Assembly: GCF_001544455.2 (NCBI RefSeq)
Contig: NZ_FCOC02000009.1
Coordinates: forward strand, 124,001-188,000
Source of the DNA: Caballeronia sordidicola
Lineage (GTDB): Bacteria > Pseudomonadota > Gammaproteobacteria > Burkholderiales > Burkholderiaceae
Direction: 5' to 3'
Length of the DNA stretch: 64,000 nt
This document shows, piece by piece, positions 37,055 to 45,912 of the stretch (the first letter of the stretch is position 1; each line of letters begins with the position of its first letter). The notes below the pieces were generated by a model. The model saw only the letters and a program-made list of their open reading frames with translations, did no database searches and was not told the DNA's origin. The position numbers and the translations under genes are program-made.

Positions 37055-37564
37055 ATGACCATTTCCATCTACAACGCATCCGTCCCGGTCTTCAAGCAAA
37101 TGCTGACGGCTTTGTCCGAGGTGCTGCGCAAAGCCGAAGTGCACGCAACCGAAAAGAACATCGAACCGAACGCGCTGTTGCAGGCACGCCTGTTCCCGGA
37201 CATGTTCCCGCTCGTGCGCCAGGTGCAGATCGCCGTTGATTTCTCGAAGGGCGTAAGCTCGCGGCTCGCAGGCGCTGAAGTACCGTCATGGCCCGATACC
37301 GAAGTCACGTTCGCCGATCTGCAGGCGCTGGTTGCAAAGGCGCTGGCCCACATCGCATCGTTCGATGCCGCGCAATTCGAAGGCAGCGAAAACAAGGAGA
37401 TCGTGCTGCGCCCGGGTACGCCGAAAGAGAAGAAGCTCAACGGCAGCGCTTATCTGCAGCACTACGGTTTGCCGCAGTTCTTCTTTCACGTCACGACCGC
37501 GTACGCCATCCTGCGTCACAACGGAGTGGATATTGGCAAGCGCGACTACATGGGCGCTTATTGA
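37055..37564 (+). CDS. DUF1993 family protein
   Basis: Predicted 169-residue soluble protein matching DUF1993: MTISIYNASVPVFKQMLTAL, NALLQARLFPDMFPLVRQVQIAVDFSKG, and the C-terminal YLQHYGLPQFFFHVTTAYAILRHNGVDIGKRDYMG. The fold is expected to be a DinB-like helical bundle, and the function is unknown. GAGA precedes the ATG. Monocistronic; a hairpin at 37631-37656 lies downstream. Confidence 0.88.
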   Translation: MTISIYNASVPVFKQMLTALSEVLRKAEVHATEKNIEPNALLQARLFPDMFPLVRQVQIAVDFSKGVSSRLAGAEVPSWPDTEVTFADLQALVAKALAHIASFDAAQFEGSENKEIVLRPGTPKEKKLNGSAYLQHYGLPQFFFHVTTAYAILRHNGVDIGKRDYMGAY

Positions 37565-37630
37565 GCGTTGATTGTTGAACATTGGCTTTCGCTGTGCGCC
37601 AGGTCTTCAGCCGGCGCGAAAGTGTCTGGT

Positions 37631-37656
37631 CGTATCGTCTCGTTCGAGGCGATACG
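37631..37656. terminator. Hairpin downstream of the DUF1993 gene
   Basis: CGTATCG and CGATACG pair as 7-bp arms, extended by several further pairs including one G-T, with a short loop. There is no T-run after it, so it is a possible but weak terminator for the gene ending at 37564. Confidence 0.35.
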
Positions 37657-37846
37657 TTCGCTCGCATGTCATCGAACTCCCGTTGATCGATCGTGCGCCG
37701 AGGGCGTGCCGGTTCTAGGTGTTTAACCCGAGCAAACGCGCTCCTTAAGGGAAAACACAGGGCCGCTAAAGCAGCGTAATAGCCCGCTATTACCCGGTTT
37801 TCTGCCAACGTTGCATACTGAAGCGACGCCATGACACGAGCCGCGC

Positions 37847-38242
37847 ATGACCAAATTCCTCCACCTGATGATCCGCGTCCAGGCGCTGGATCGCTCTATT
37901 GCGTTCTATCAGGACGCGTTCGGCATGCGCGAATCGCATCGCCTTGATTTCGATACTTTTACGCTCGTTTATCTTCGCGATCCACAGAGCGGCGCGGAGA
38001 TTGAACTCACGCTGAACAAGGGGACGGCCACGCCCTATACGCACGGCACGGGCTACGGTCACGTGGCGTTCGCCGTCGACGATCTGGCCACGTTCCGCGA
38101 TCGTTTGATCAGCCAGGGCATGCAGCCGGGCGAACTCAAGTCGCTCACGCACGATGGCGCTGTCGCCGCGCGCTTTTTCTTCATTACGGATCCCGACGGC
38201 TACAAGATCGAAGTGTTATCGAGGGAGGGCCACTACGTATGA
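37847..38242 (+). CDS. Glyoxalase I-like VOC protein
   Basis: Predicted 131-residue protein of the vicinal-oxygen-chelate family. Four metal ligands of glyoxalase I are in place: His6, Glu53, His72 and Glu122. FLHLMIRVQALDRSIAFYQDAFGM and GHVAFAVDDL are typical of lactoylglutathione lyase, which detoxifies methylglyoxal with glutathione. It lies 39 nt before the Tat subunit of a sugar/alcohol dehydrogenase, so it may instead act on a product of that complex. Plain lactoylglutathione lyase is the first choice. Confidence 0.85.
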   Translation: MTKFLHLMIRVQALDRSIAFYQDAFGMRESHRLDFDTFTLVYLRDPQSGAEIELTLNKGTATPYTHGTGYGHVAFAVDDLATFRDRLISQGMQPGELKSLTHDGAVAARFFFITDPDGYKIEVLSREGHYV

Positions 38243-38281
38243 ACTGACGCAGGTACTGGACAACTATAAAAGGAGACAATC

Positions 38282-38926
38282 ATGCCCAAGGCAATCCCCA
38301 TTGCCGTCGTCGCCGCCGAAGGCCTTCAAGGTTCCGCGGCCGGTTTACATACACATACACATCTCGCCGTGCCGCCCGCGCGCGTGAGCCGCCGGCACTT
38401 CCTCCAGGGTTCCGTGGTCCTGTCCGGCGTACTGGCGGCCGGCACGCCCATCGCGCTGCTCGCGCCCAGTCGCGCGTGGGCGGTGGAACTGACTCACATC
38501 GATCAGTCCCAGGCCGACGCCATCATGACGCTCTCGCGCACGCTCTACCCGCACAAGACGTTGCCCGACGCGGTCTACGCGCTGGCCGTGAAGGATGTCG
38601 ATGCGAAAGCCACCGATCAGAAGACCATGGACGTGATCAAGAACGGCGTGGCGAAACTGAACGACGCGGCGCAGGGCAAATGGACCGGCAATGGGACGCT
38701 CTCCGACGCGCAGCGCACGGCGATCGTCGAGGCAAATCAGACCGATCCGTTCGTGCTGCTCGTGCGCGCGCAATGCGTCACCTCGCTCTATAACAACGAC
38801 ATGTCGTTTGCGCACTTCGGCTACGAAGGCGAAGCGTTCAGCAAGGGCGGCTACGTGGGCCGCGGATTCAACGACCTGACATGGTTGCCGAATCCGCCTG
38901 CCGGCGCGAGTCCGCCGGTCGCCTGA
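38282..38926 (+). CDS. Gluconate 2-dehydrogenase subunit 3-like protein with Tat signal
   Basis: Predicted 214-residue small subunit of a membrane-associated FAD dehydrogenase. SRRHFLQGS near 36 followed by a hydrophobic stretch is a twin-arginine signal, which probably carries the folded, signal-less GMC subunit out with it. The remainder (LTHIDQSQADAIMTLSRTLYPHKTLPDAVYAL and NDMSFAHFGYEGEAF) matches the subunit-3 family. AAAGGAG precedes the ATG. Operon order: small subunit, GMC subunit, RHH protein, cytochrome c. The long region before the Tat motif, rich in His and Thr, is unusual. Confidence 0.87.
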   Translation: MPKAIPIAVVAAEGLQGSAAGLHTHTHLAVPPARVSRRHFLQGSVVLSGVLAAGTPIALLAPSRAWAVELTHIDQSQADAIMTLSRTLYPHKTLPDAVYALAVKDVDAKATDQKTMDVIKNGVAKLNDAAQGKWTGNGTLSDAQRTAIVEANQTDPFVLLVRAQCVTSLYNNDMSFAHFGYEGEAFSKGGYVGRGFNDLTWLPNPPAGASPPVA

Positions 38927-38964
38927 ACCCGAACCTGAACGCAAAAACTGCCGAGGAGGCAAGC

Positions 38965-40533
38965 ATGGCTAAGTTCGACTACAACGACGATTCCGTTGTC
39001 GTGATCGTCGGTTCGGGCGCGGGCGGCGGGACGCTCGCGAACGAGTTGTGCCAGAAGGGCGTGAAAGTCGTAGTACTGGAAGCGGGCAAGCGCCAGTCAT
39101 CGGCCACGTTCATCAACGACGAATGGAAATCTTTCGGGCAACTCGCCTGGACCGACAAGCGCACTACATCCGGAGACTGGCGCGTCGCGAAGGACTTCCC
39201 CGAGTTGCCGGCGTGGATCTGCAAGACCGTCGGCGGCACGACAACACATTGGGCGGGCGCGTCGCTGCGCTTTCACGAACACGAGTTCAAGGCGCGCACC
39301 ACGTATGGTTCCATCGATCAAGCGAATCTGCTCGACTGGCCGATCACGCTTTCAGACCTGCAACCGTACTACGCGCGCGCCGAGAACAAGATGGGCGTGA
39401 CGCGCACAAACGGCATTCCGGGACTGCCGGGCAACAACAACTTCAAGGTCTTCTACGATGGCGCGACCAAGGTCGGCTACAAGGATTGCAACACCGGGCA
39501 CATGGCGATCAACAGCCGCCCACGCGCGGGACGTGGCCAGTGCATGCAACTGGGATTCTGCTTCCAGGGCTGCAAATCGGGTGCGAAATGGTCCACGCTC
39601 TACACCGAGATCCCCGCAGGGGAAGCAACCGGGCGCCTAGAAGTGCGTCCCGAGTCGCATGTGATGCGTATTGAAACGAACGCGGCGGGAAAGGCAAGCA
39701 GCGTGATCTATACGGACGCCGATGGCAAACAACAACGCCAGCGCGCACGCGTGGTCTGCGTCGCGGGCAATTCCATAGAAACGCCGCGGCTCTTGTTGCT
39801 CTCGGAATCATCGAAACATCCTGACGGACTTGCAAACAGTTCGGGCCAGGTCGGACGGAACTACATGCGCCATACAACGGGGTCCGTCTACGGCGTGTTC
39901 AAGGAGCCGGTGCATTTCTATAGGGGAACGGTGATGGCGGGCATCATCACCGACGAAGCCGGGTTCAATCCGAAGCGCGGCTTCGCGGGCGGCTACGAGA
40001 TGGAGACCATCTCGCTCGGCCTGCCGTTTGCCGCGGCGTTCTTTGACCCGGGCGCGTGGGGATCGGACTTTACCTACTATATGGATAACTACGCAAATAC
40101 CGCGGGCATGTGGATAGTCGGCGAGGACATGCCGCGCGAGACGAACCGCGTCACGTTGAATCATGACGTGAAGGATCAGATCGGCTTGCCGGTGGCGAAC
40201 GTCCATTACGACGACCATCCGAACGATACTGCCATGCGCGAGCATGCGTTCAAGCAGGGCGAGGCCATCTATACAGCCGCGGGCGCGGTCAAGACGTTGC
40301 GTACCCCGCCCTATCCGTCCACGCACAATCTCGGCACTTGCAGGATGAGCGCGAAACCGGGCGACGGCGTCTGCAACAAGCACGGCCAGACTTTCGATGT
40401 CCCCAACCTCTTCATCTCCGACGGCAGCCAGTTCACGACCAGCGCGGCCGAAAATCCAACGCTCACCATCGTGACGCTGGCAATCCGGCAATCGGATTAC
40501 ATAGCGGACCAGATGAAACGCCGCAGCATCTAG
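38965..40533 (+). CDS. GMC-family FAD dehydrogenase, catalytic subunit
   Basis: Predicted 522-residue flavoprotein. VVVIVGSGAGGGTLANELCQKG is the FAD-binding start, GGTTTHWAGASLRF and YPSTHNLGTCRM hold other family motifs, and AENPTLTIVTLAIRQSDYIA is the C-terminal GMC signature with the catalytic His/Asn pair. It has no signal peptide and is expected to be exported with the Tat subunit. Members oxidise gluconate, glucose, sorbitol or other polyols and pass electrons to a cytochrome. GAGGAGG gives a strong start at 38965. The substrate is unknown. Confidence 0.92.
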   Translation: MAKFDYNDDSVVVIVGSGAGGGTLANELCQKGVKVVVLEAGKRQSSATFINDEWKSFGQLAWTDKRTTSGDWRVAKDFPELPAWICKTVGGTTTHWAGASLRFHEHEFKARTTYGSIDQANLLDWPITLSDLQPYYARAENKMGVTRTNGIPGLPGNNNFKVFYDGATKVGYKDCNTGHMAINSRPRAGRGQCMQLGFCFQGCKSGAKWSTLYTEIPAGEATGRLEVRPESHVMRIETNAAGKASSVIYTDADGKQQRQRARVVCVAGNSIETPRLLLLSESSKHPDGLANSSGQVGRNYMRHTTGSVYGVFKEPVHFYRGTVMAGIITDEAGFNPKRGFAGGYEMETISLGLPFAAAFFDPGAWGSDFTYYMDNYANTAGMWIVGEDMPRETNRVTLNHDVKDQIGLPVANVHYDDHPNDTAMREHAFKQGEAIYTAAGAVKTLRTPPYPSTHNLGTCRMSAKPGDGVCNKHGQTFDVPNLFISDGSQFTTSAAENPTLTIVTLAIRQSDYIADQMKRRSI

Positions 40534-40542
40534 ACGCTGCAA

Positions 40543-40566
40543 CGGAGCCGCCATCGGGCGGTTCCG
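40543..40566 (+). other. Stem-loop between the GMC and RHH genes
   Basis: A 10-bp stem with one G-T pair and an ATCG loop, starting 10 nt after the GMC stop codon. There is no T-run, so it probably protects or partially terminates the upstream mRNA, lowering expression of the RHH and cytochrome genes. Confidence 0.5.
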
Positions 40567-40589
40567 CCTTCACTGCAAGGAGTTCGTTC

Positions 40590-40913
40590 ATGTGCAGGAT
40601 CTACGCTCAAACCGATCCGATTCTCTACGAATGCCGCGCGCGCTCGGTGCGCATCAGCGGCGTGACGACAACCATCCGGCTGGAGAACCTGTTCTGGCAG
40701 ACGCTGTCCGAACTCGCCGCCGACAACGACATGACCACCAACCAGCTCATCGCCAAGTTGCATGAGGAGATCACGCAGCATCTCGGCGAGACGACGAACT
40801 TTGCATCGTTCCTTCGCGTCACCTGTCTTCGATATCAAGGACTAAGAGCGAACGCGTCGATGGACTTTCGAAGCCACGTGACGAGCAATGCGGCAGACAA
40901 GGTGGCGGGCTGA
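40590..40913 (+). CDS. Ribbon-helix-helix domain protein
   Basis: Predicted 107-residue protein matching the RHH_4-type ribbon-helix-helix family: YECRARSVRISGVTTTIRLENLFWQTLSELAADNDMTTNQLIAKLHEEI. The strand-helix-helix pattern predicts a DNA-binding dimer. AAGGAG lies 9 nt before the ATG. It sits between the GMC subunit and the cytochrome, a place where an enzyme subunit would be expected, and may regulate the operon. The C-terminal third (after ASFLRVTCLRYQG) matches nothing I recognise. Confidence 0.82.
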   Translation: MCRIYAQTDPILYECRARSVRISGVTTTIRLENLFWQTLSELAADNDMTTNQLIAKLHEEITQHLGETTNFASFLRVTCLRYQGLRANASMDFRSHVTSNAADKVAG

Positions 40914-40916
40914 TCG

Positions 40917-41270
40917 ATGAAGAAAGGGTCGAGCGGAACTCTTTGCCTTGCGTTTGAATTTGCGTTTCTATTCACCCTCTTCACAGCGCAGCCGGCGCGT
41001 GCGACGCCGGACGGTGCGGCGGCTTTGGCAATCGTGCAGAAGAACAATTGCCTTGGATGTCATGCGGTGAAAACGCAGGTCGTCGGCCCGGCTTATCAGG
41101 CGGTCGCAAAAAAGTACAAGAACGATCCTTCCGCGCCTGAGAGGCTATTTGCGAAAGTCCGCAACGGCGGCGCCGGTGTCTGGGGTGAAATTCCGATGCC
41201 GCCCAATCCCACTATCAGCGATGCCGATTTACACACGGTCATTGACTGGATCCTTGGCGGGGCAAAGTGA
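40917..41270 (+). CDS. Class I c-type cytochrome (c-551/552 type)
   Basis: Predicted 117-residue exported protein. A signal peptide (to about residue 30, ARA-TPDG) is followed by the single haem site CLGCH (Cys45, Cys48, His49) and a C-terminal IPMPP with Met94 as sixth ligand. Mature length of about 88 residues matches c-551/552. Related dehydrogenases usually carry a triple-haem cytochrome, so a mono-haem partner here is a notable difference. It starts 3 nt after the RHH stop codon. Likely electron acceptor of the GMC subunit. Confidence 0.92.
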   Translation: MKKGSSGTLCLAFEFAFLFTLFTAQPARATPDGAAALAIVQKNNCLGCHAVKTQVVGPAYQAVAKKYKNDPSAPERLFAKVRNGGAGVWGEIPMPPNPTISDADLHTVIDWILGGAK

Positions 41271-41424
41271 TTGGCTAAGGCCGGCAGCGCGTTGATGGCT
41301 GCATCTAGGTAAAACCCCTTATTTCGCGTGCCCTCCTCACGCACTAATCTCGCATCACCTTCAAACAGAACGACGTTCTGTCTAACAGAACAAAACGAAC
41401 GAGACGCCCGCAGGAGGGTTGAAA

Positions 41425-42858
41425 ATGGCAAGTCTGCCAATCGATGCGACTAGTGGATCGCAAAAACCAAACGCCGGCGGCAGGGAAACCGTGCCCGGCA
41501 TCAACGCGCGCATTGATCGCCTGCCCGCCACGCGCTCCGTGTGGGCGCTGGTTTTCATGCTGTCCATTGGCGGCTGGTTTGAATTCTACGACCTGTTTTT
41601 TACCGCCTACGTAGGTCCGGGCCTTGTGAAAAGCGGCTTGTACTCGACCACCACGGCGTCGTTCTTCGGCGTGTCGGGGCTTGGCGCGTTCGTGGCGGCA
41701 TCGTTCGCGGGCTTGTTCATCGGCACGTTCTTCCTGGCAGGACTCGCCGATAAATACGGCCGCAAGACCATCTTCACCGTGTCGCTGCTCTGGTATTCCA
41801 TAGCGACCCTGGTCATGGCGTTCCAGAGCACCGCACCCGCCATCAATATATGGCGGCTGATTGCGGGCATTGGCGTGGGCGTGGAGCTCGTCACCATCGA
41901 TACCTACGTCAGTGAACTCGTGCCAAAGCACTTGCGCGGCCGCGCGTTCGCGTTCGTCCACCTCGTGCAATACACGGCCGTTCCGTCGGTCGCGTTTTTC
42001 GCGTGGTGGCTCGTGCCGCAAAAGCCGTTCGGTCTCGACGGCTGGCGCTGGGTGGTGATCATCGGTGCGCTGGGTGCGCTCGTGGTGTGGGCGATCCGCC
42101 AGCGCGTTCCGGAAAGTCCACGCTGGCTCGCGCAGCAGGGCCGCGCCGCGCAAGCCGAATACGTGCTTCACGCACTCGAAACGAAAGTCGCCGCGCAGTA
42201 CGGACGTGCGCTGCCGGAGCCTGTCGCGACCGTCGAACCGGCGACCACCAAAGCCGCGTTTCGCGAAATCTGGCAACCGCCGTATCGCAAGCGCGCGATC
42301 ACCATGCTTGTCTTCAACTTCTTCCAGGCGATCGGCTTCTACGGTTTCGCTTCCTGGGTGCCCACGCTGCTTGTCTCCAAAGGCGTCACGATCACGCATA
42401 GCCTGCTGTATTCGTTTGTCATCGCGATCTCGAATCCGTTCGGGCCGCTGCTCGGGATGGCGATTGCAGACCGCATCGAACGAAAGACGCTGATTGTGCT
42501 GTCCGCGCTCGGCATTGCGGTGTTCGGGAGTGTGTTTGCAACGCAGACATCGCCCGTCATGCTGATGATTCTCGGCGTGCTGATTACGTTGTGCGGCACC
42601 TTGCTCTCGGTCGGGTATCACGCGTACCAGACCGAGCTTTTCCCAACGCGGCTGCGCGCACGCGCCGTGGGTCTCGTCTATTCCATCTCGCGTCTTTCCG
42701 CCATGTTCTCCGGTTTCATGATCGCGTTCGCCTTGCGTCACTTCGAAGTGACGGGCGTGTTCGCGCTGATTAGCGCATCGATGATCATGGTGATGGGCGC
42801 CATCGGCATCTTTGGACCGCGCACGAACAATCGCAATCTGGACGAGATTTCCCATTGA
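41425..42858 (+). CDS. MFS transporter, sugar/acid:H+ symporter type
   Basis: Predicted inner-membrane carrier of 477 residues, about twelve helices. SVWALVFMLSIGGWFEFYDLFFTAYVG in helix 1, LADKYGRKTIFT, and LPEPVATVEPATTKAAF in a long central loop are typical of the sugar-porter/MHS group. The ATG at 41425 follows AGGAGG by seven bases. The next gene downstream is a CoA-transferase (54 nt gap), then a citryl-CoA-lyase-like gene, so it likely imports the carboxylic acid that they process. Exact substrate unknown. Confidence 0.87.
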   Translation: MASLPIDATSGSQKPNAGGRETVPGINARIDRLPATRSVWALVFMLSIGGWFEFYDLFFTAYVGPGLVKSGLYSTTTASFFGVSGLGAFVAASFAGLFIGTFFLAGLADKYGRKTIFTVSLLWYSIATLVMAFQSTAPAINIWRLIAGIGVGVELVTIDTYVSELVPKHLRGRAFAFVHLVQYTAVPSVAFFAWWLVPQKPFGLDGWRWVVIIGALGALVVWAIRQRVPESPRWLAQQGRAAQAEYVLHALETKVAAQYGRALPEPVATVEPATTKAAFREIWQPPYRKRAITMLVFNFFQAIGFYGFASWVPTLLVSKGVTITHSLLYSFVIAISNPFGPLLGMAIADRIERKTLIVLSALGIAVFGSVFATQTSPVMLMILGVLITLCGTLLSVGYHAYQTELFPTRLRARAVGLVYSISRLSAMFSGFMIAFALRHFEVTGVFALISASMIMVMGAIGIFGPRTNNRNLDEISH

Positions 42859-42912
42859 TGTCGAGCGTTGCGCCATATGTAGGTTGGGTATTTTTGGACA
42901 AGAGGGTTTGAC

Positions 42913-44112
42913 ATGACGCTTCCGTTAGCAGGAATACGGGTGCTGGATTTATCGAATGTGCTCGCCGGGCCGTTCTGCGCGTATCAGCTTGCGCTGCTCG
43001 GCGCCGAAGTGATCAAGGTCGAGCATCCCGAAGGCGGCGATCTTGCCCGGCGGCTCGGCGCTGACAAGGAAGCGTCGGCGCGGGATATGGGCGCTTCGTT
43101 TGTTGCAGTGAACGCGGGCAAGCAATCGATCACGCTGAATCTTAAAGACGCACGCGGCAAGGAAATTTTGCGCTCGCTGGTGAAGACCGCGGACGTACTT
43201 GTCGAGAATTTCCGGCCCGGCGTGATGACGCGTCTTGAACTCGGCTACGAAGCGCTCAGCGAAATCAATCCGAAACTCGTCTATTGTGCTATCTCCGGAT
43301 TTGGTAAGGATGGCGAATTATCGAAGCGCCCGGCTTACGATCAGATCATCCAGGGCATTTCCGGCGTGATGAGCGTAACCGGCGATCCGGAAAGCGCGCC
43401 CTTGCGGGTCGGTTATCCCGTGTCGGACACGGTCGGCGGACTGACCGCCGCATTCGGGATTTGCGCCGCGCTGGTCGACGCGCGCGCCAGCGGCCGCGGA
43501 CGGATGCTGGATGTATCCATGCTGGAAGCCACGCTTTCTACCATGGGCTGGGTCGTGTCAAACTACCTGAACGCAGGCGTCACGCCAGCGCCAATGGGCA
43601 ACGAAAACTTCACGGCCGCGCCCTCCGGCACGTTCAGGACCGGCGACGGTTTGCTCAACATCGCGGCAAACGAGACCCGGCAGTTCGTGAGTTTGTGCCG
43701 CTTGATCGGGCGGCCGGATCTCGCCGATGACCCGCGCTTTTCGGAACGCAACACGCGCAAGGTGAATCGTGCGGCGTTGAAGGCGGAGATAGAAACCGCG
43801 TTGGCCTCGGACAGCGCGGTGAACTGGGACGCGAAATTCATCGAAGCCGGCGTGCCCGCCGGACGCGTGATGTCGGTGCCCGAAATCCTCGCGCATCCGC
43901 ATATGGTATCGCGCGAATTCGTGCATGAATTCAACGGCGATGACGCCGCAACACGGCAACGCGTCACGCGCGCGGGTTTTCGTTTCGCCGATACCGACAC
44001 CGCGCCCGCATCGCCCGCGCCGGTGTTGTCCGCGAACACACGCGAACATCTTTCCGCACTGGGTTTCGACGCAACGGAAATCGATCAGCTACGCGCCGAA
44101 GGAGTGATCTGA
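42913..44112 (+). CDS. Class III CoA-transferase (CaiB/BaiF family)
   Basis: Predicted 399-residue CoA-transferase. LAGIRVLDLSNVLAGPFCAYQLALLGAEVIKVEHPEGGD and VLVENFRPGVMTRLELGYEAL are family signatures; VSDTVGGLTAAFGICAAL contains the expected catalytic Asp. It starts at the ATG at 42913, with GAGGG nearby. The next gene begins 2 nt after its stop, so it and the citryl-CoA-lyase-like protein are coupled. A plausible scheme is CoA loading of a tri- or dicarboxylic acid followed by lyase cleavage. Confidence 0.88.
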   Translation: MTLPLAGIRVLDLSNVLAGPFCAYQLALLGAEVIKVEHPEGGDLARRLGADKEASARDMGASFVAVNAGKQSITLNLKDARGKEILRSLVKTADVLVENFRPGVMTRLELGYEALSEINPKLVYCAISGFGKDGELSKRPAYDQIIQGISGVMSVTGDPESAPLRVGYPVSDTVGGLTAAFGICAALVDARASGRGRMLDVSMLEATLSTMGWVVSNYLNAGVTPAPMGNENFTAAPSGTFRTGDGLLNIAANETRQFVSLCRLIGRPDLADDPRFSERNTRKVNRAALKAEIETALASDSAVNWDAKFIEAGVPAGRVMSVPEILAHPHMVSREFVHEFNGDDAATRQRVTRAGFRFADTDTAPASPAPVLSANTREHLSALGFDATEIDQLRAEGVI

Positions 44113-44114
44113 AC

Positions 44115-44939
44115 ATGACGCAGGAATTTGACGCCGCCGCGCTCGCCGCGGATTACTGGAGCACCTCGATCATCGATATCCATCCGGGGTCGATCAACGT
44201 GCGCGGTTTTCCGATCCAGGAACTGATTGGCTCGATAAGTTTCCCGCAGATGATCTGGCTGATGTTGCGCGGAGAATTGCCCGATAAAAACCAGGCAGGT
44301 TTATTTGAAGCCGCGCTGGTGGCGTCGGTGGACCACGGGCCGCACGCACCTTCCATCGCCATCTCGCGCATGGCGACGAGTTGCGGTTTGCCGCTGAACG
44401 GCGCAATGGCTTCCGCGATCAACGCACTCGACGACGTCCACGGGGGCGCCGGCCAGCAAGCTGTCGAGCTATACGATTCGATCGTCGCGCTGGAGAACGC
44501 GGGCGCCGCGCTGGAAGATGCGGTCGAGCAAGGCGTCGATGCGTTTATCGGCGAACGCGGCAAGTATCTGCCGGGCTTCGGGCACAGGTTTCATCCTGTG
44601 GATCCGCGCGCAACCAGGCTGCTTGCTTTAGTCGATGCCAGCGTTGAACACGGCGTGATCGGCGGAAAATATGCGGCGGTCGCGCGGGGTATCGAGGCGT
44701 TATTGAAAGCGCGCAAGAACAAGCCGGTGCCGATGAACATCGATGGCGCGACCGCCGTGATTTATGCCGAGCTTGGCTTTGCGCCCGAGCTTGCGCGCGG
44801 CGTGTTTTGTTTGTCGCGGGCGGTGGGCATCTTGTCGCATGCGTGGGAGCAGCGCGGCCGGAAAGAACGCAATAAAGGTCCGATGCCGCGTCAGATGGCG
44901 TACAAGTACACGGGCAAGCCCGAGCGTCATCTGGCCTGA
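44115..44939 (+). CDS. Citrate synthase-like / citryl-CoA lyase-like protein
   Basis: Predicted 274-residue protein of the citrate-synthase superfamily, shorter than true citrate synthase (about 430) and close to the citryl-CoA lyase (Ccl) group. The three catalytic-type histidine regions remain: His74 in DHGPHAPS, His109 in DVHGGAGQ and His157 in PGFGHRFHP. It is expected to cleave a 3-hydroxyacyl-CoA such as citryl-CoA or citramalyl-CoA to acetyl-CoA or another acyl-CoA plus an oxoacid. Coupled to a CaiB-family CoA-transferase, and 13 nt of its 3' end overlap the convergent IclR gene. The substrate is unknown. Confidence 0.8.
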   Translation: MTQEFDAAALAADYWSTSIIDIHPGSINVRGFPIQELIGSISFPQMIWLMLRGELPDKNQAGLFEAALVASVDHGPHAPSIAISRMATSCGLPLNGAMASAINALDDVHGGAGQQAVELYDSIVALENAGAALEDAVEQGVDAFIGERGKYLPGFGHRFHPVDPRATRLLALVDASVEHGVIGGKYAAVARGIEALLKARKNKPVPMNIDGATAVIYAELGFAPELARGVFCLSRAVGILSHAWEQRGRKERNKGPMPRQMAYKYTGKPERHLA

Positions 44940-45694
44940 ACGTCCGCCACGCGGCGCTGCGCGGCGCGCAACGCGCGGGCGTCACCGCCGAGCGCATCGG
45001 TTGCGCGCGCGGCGCAATCGAACAGCGCGTCAAGGTTGTTTGCAACGAACGCCTGATCAATACGCGAGCTCGGTCCCGCAAGCGTAATCACGCCGCGCAA
45101 GGTCTGGCGAACACCGAAGACGGGCATCGATACACCCGCGGTTTCCCGGTCGCGCTCGCCCATCGATACATAATAGAAGTCCTCGCGAATCTGCTCGAAG
45201 ACCTCGCCCGGCTTGCCGCCAAAAGCCAGCAGCGCCATTCCGCCCGAACCGCTTTCCAGCGGCAACACATCGCCTTCGCGCACGTGATAACGCACGGCGT
45301 GCGTCGAATCCACACGATGCAAACACACGCGCACGCCGTCGTCGCGAACATAAAACGACACGCTTTCGCCGCTGATTTCGGCGAGTTCGCGCATGAGCGG
45401 AACGAGAATGTCGCCCAGATTCAGGCTGCGTTGATACACGGCGCCCAGCATGAACGTGGACGGCCCCAGCTGATAGCGGCCGTCGTCGCGACGCAGCAGC
45501 AAACGGTGCTGGATCAGCGCGCCAGCAAGGCGCAACAGCGTGCTCTTGTACAGACCGGTCCGGGCGGCGAGTTCGGCGAGCGTGAGGGCGTCGTCGTCGG
45601 GGCGGAATGCAAAAAGAATCGCACACGCGCGGTCGATGACAGCAACGCCGTCGCCCGCTTTCGGGCCAGGTTTATCGGCGGGCGTTGTTGGCAT
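44927..45694 (-). CDS. IclR-family transcriptional regulator
   Basis: Predicted 255-residue regulator. N-terminal winged HTH: AVIDRACAILFAF, LAELAARTGLYKSTLLRLAGALIQHRLLLRRDDGRYQLG; then an IclR effector domain with SVSFYVRDDGVRVCLHRVDS, LPLESGSGGMALLAFGG and a C-terminal AGVSMPVFGVRQTLRGVITLAGP. Convergent with the MFS-CaiB-lyase operon and overlapping its end by 13 nt. It is the likely regulator of that operon, though its own promoter faces away from it, toward the alpha/beta hydrolase gene. Confidence 0.9.
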   Translation of the reverse strand: MPTTPADKPGPKAGDGVAVIDRACAILFAFRPDDDALTLAELAARTGLYKSTLLRLAGALIQHRLLLRRDDGRYQLGPSTFMLGAVYQRSLNLGDILVPLMRELAEISGESVSFYVRDDGVRVCLHRVDSTHAVRYHVREGDVLPLESGSGGMALLAFGGKPGEVFEQIREDFYYVSMGERDRETAGVSMPVFGVRQTLRGVITLAGPSSRIDQAFVANNLDALFDCAARATDALGGDARALRAAQRRVADVQAR

Positions 45695-45912
45695 GGTGAC
45701 GTGACGTTGTTGTATTGAAGGGGAAATTTTACGCGATGCGAGTTAGGCGGGATATGGCCGTCTGGATAACTGGCCGGCAAGAAGAAAGACGCGGCGCGGG
45801 CAGATTGTTAGTTGCTTTTTCGCTTAATCCGACATTGGATCGAGGAACGCCCGGTTCGAGAAACGTGTCGAACGGCAACGATCATGCATCGAGGCACTTC
45901 GGGAGAGCGCAC

